A program made the position numbers and the translations under genes. Shown here in pieces: positions 11,817 through 12,253 of a stretch of DNA of 12,253 nucleotides. A model generated the notes under the pieces. That model was not told the origin of the DNA and ran no database searches. It worked only from the letters and a program-made list of their open reading frames with translations. The stretch lies in the NCBI GenBank assembly GCA_021297975.1, contig JAJTHO010000174.1, positions 1 to 12,253 of the forward strand. Direction: 5' to 3'. How positions within the stretch are numbered: position 1 is the first letter of the stretch; every line of letters begins with the position of its first letter. This stretch comes from Alphaproteobacteria bacterium (lineage in GTDB: Bacteria > Pseudomonadota > Alphaproteobacteria > JAJTHO01).

Positions 11817-12253
11817 ATGACGAAAAAAATCACCACATCACTGTTCGCCGCATTGGTAACACTATTGAGTATAGGCGCGGCAAACGCAGCGCCCGCAACG
11901 GCGGTTGGGGATACCAAGGTCAACAGCATGGATGTGAAGAATGGCCAGCTTAAGCTGGAAAACTTCGGCGGTTATGGCGATGGCTTCTCAAGAGATGGAA
12001 CGGGTTGGCGTAATAATACCGAGCTGTCGTATGGCGTGAACGATTGGCTTAAAGTGGGCGCGTATTCGGTTTTGGATAACAAGGTCGGCGGCAAAACGCG
12101 CTATGACAAAACCGAACTTGTGAGTGTTATCCGCACCAGCACACAGAACGAGGTGGGCGTTGATACAGGGTTTTATTTATCCTATGATATAAACCATTTA
12201 GCCCCGAATGATGCAGTGGGCGCGATTTTCCTCGTGCGGCATACCTTTGATTC
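11817..12253 (+). CDS. Secreted, probably outer-membrane beta-barrel protein, N-terminal part
   Basis: This open frame runs off the window end, giving 145 complete codons. The ATG is preceded by GGGAG (11806-11810) at a 6-base spacing. Residues 1-24 form a typical Sec signal peptide: MTKKITT, then the hydrophobic LFAALVTLLSIGAA, then ANA before the likely cleavage at Ala24. The mature part has alternating polar and hydrophobic residues with many Gly, Asn, Asp, Tyr and Trp, such as ENFGGYGDGFS, WRNNTELSYGVNDWLKVGAYS and EVGVDTGFYLSYDINHL. That is the pattern of amphipathic strands of a barrel. I do not recognise the family; porin-like or an outer-membrane protein of unknown function fits. The C-terminal strand with the usual terminal aromatic residue is outside the window. 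The CtrA-type box upstream suggests cell-cycle control. Confidence 0.75.
   Translation, partial: MTKKITTSLFAALVTLLSIGAANAAPATAVGDTKVNSMDVKNGQLKLENFGGYGDGFSRDGTGWRNNTELSYGVNDWLKVGAYSVLDNKVGGKTRYDKTELVSVIRTSTQNEVGVDTGFYLSYDINHLAPNDAVGAIFLVRHTFD

Overview
The window reads as a chromosomal segment of an alphaproteobacterium of moderate G+C content. The case rests on several things: a short kinase-domain-only HPr kinase next to rapZ, a regulatory-type PTS with a mannose-family EIIA, HPr and EI but no sugar permease, a pyrB gene coupled to a dihydroorotase homologue that has lost its metal-binding HxH, and a TTAA-N7-TTAA box of the CtrA type. The exact genus cannot be told from the sequence. No tRNA, rRNA, CRISPR array, transposase or integrase gene was seen.

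Layout. Positions 1-2954 (+) form one tightly packed run: the 3' end of a polar amino-acid substrate-binding protein, two HisQ/HisM-type permeases, hprK and rapZ. The genes overlap by 8 bases or are 3 bases apart. Positions 2965-4074 (-) hold an AT-rich orphan ParA-like ATPase that looks acquired. Positions 4111-5157 (-) are ilvC, divergent from a pyrB-pyrC pair at 5298-7564 (+). Their shared control region contains a perfect 18-bp palindrome. A 96-bp palindromic dispersed-repeat-like element (7571-7666) separates pyrC from the convergent ptsM-ptsH-ptsI operon (7674-10058, -). A patatin-like lipase (10162-11196, +) is divergent from ptsM. Positions 11197-11816 are non-coding and unusually rich in hairpins. 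The window ends inside a secreted, probably outer-membrane beta-barrel protein starting at 11817 (+), preceded by the CtrA-type box.

How the genes work together. HprK, HPr, EI and the EIIA are the parts of the alphaproteobacterial regulatory phosphorelay: EI phosphorylates HPr on His15, HPr passes phosphate to EIIA His9, and HprK can phosphorylate HPr on Ser46. In many alphaproteobacteria these genes sit together. Here the locus is split, with hprK-rapZ on one strand and ptsMHI on the other, about 5 kb apart. HprK production appears translationally coupled to an amino-acid ABC transporter. The pyrimidine pair probably makes an aspartate transcarbamoylase that needs an inactive dihydroorotase as a structural partner.

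The points most worth a second look are: (a) the parA segment and the change in base composition inside rapZ, with a 12-bp near-identical repeat at both ends of parA; (b) RapZ substitutions in two core motifs (Walker A Lys to His, CTD motif Lys to Met); (c) the chain of nested hairpins between 11207 and 11638; (d) the palindrome between ilvC and pyrB; and (e) the CtrA-type box.
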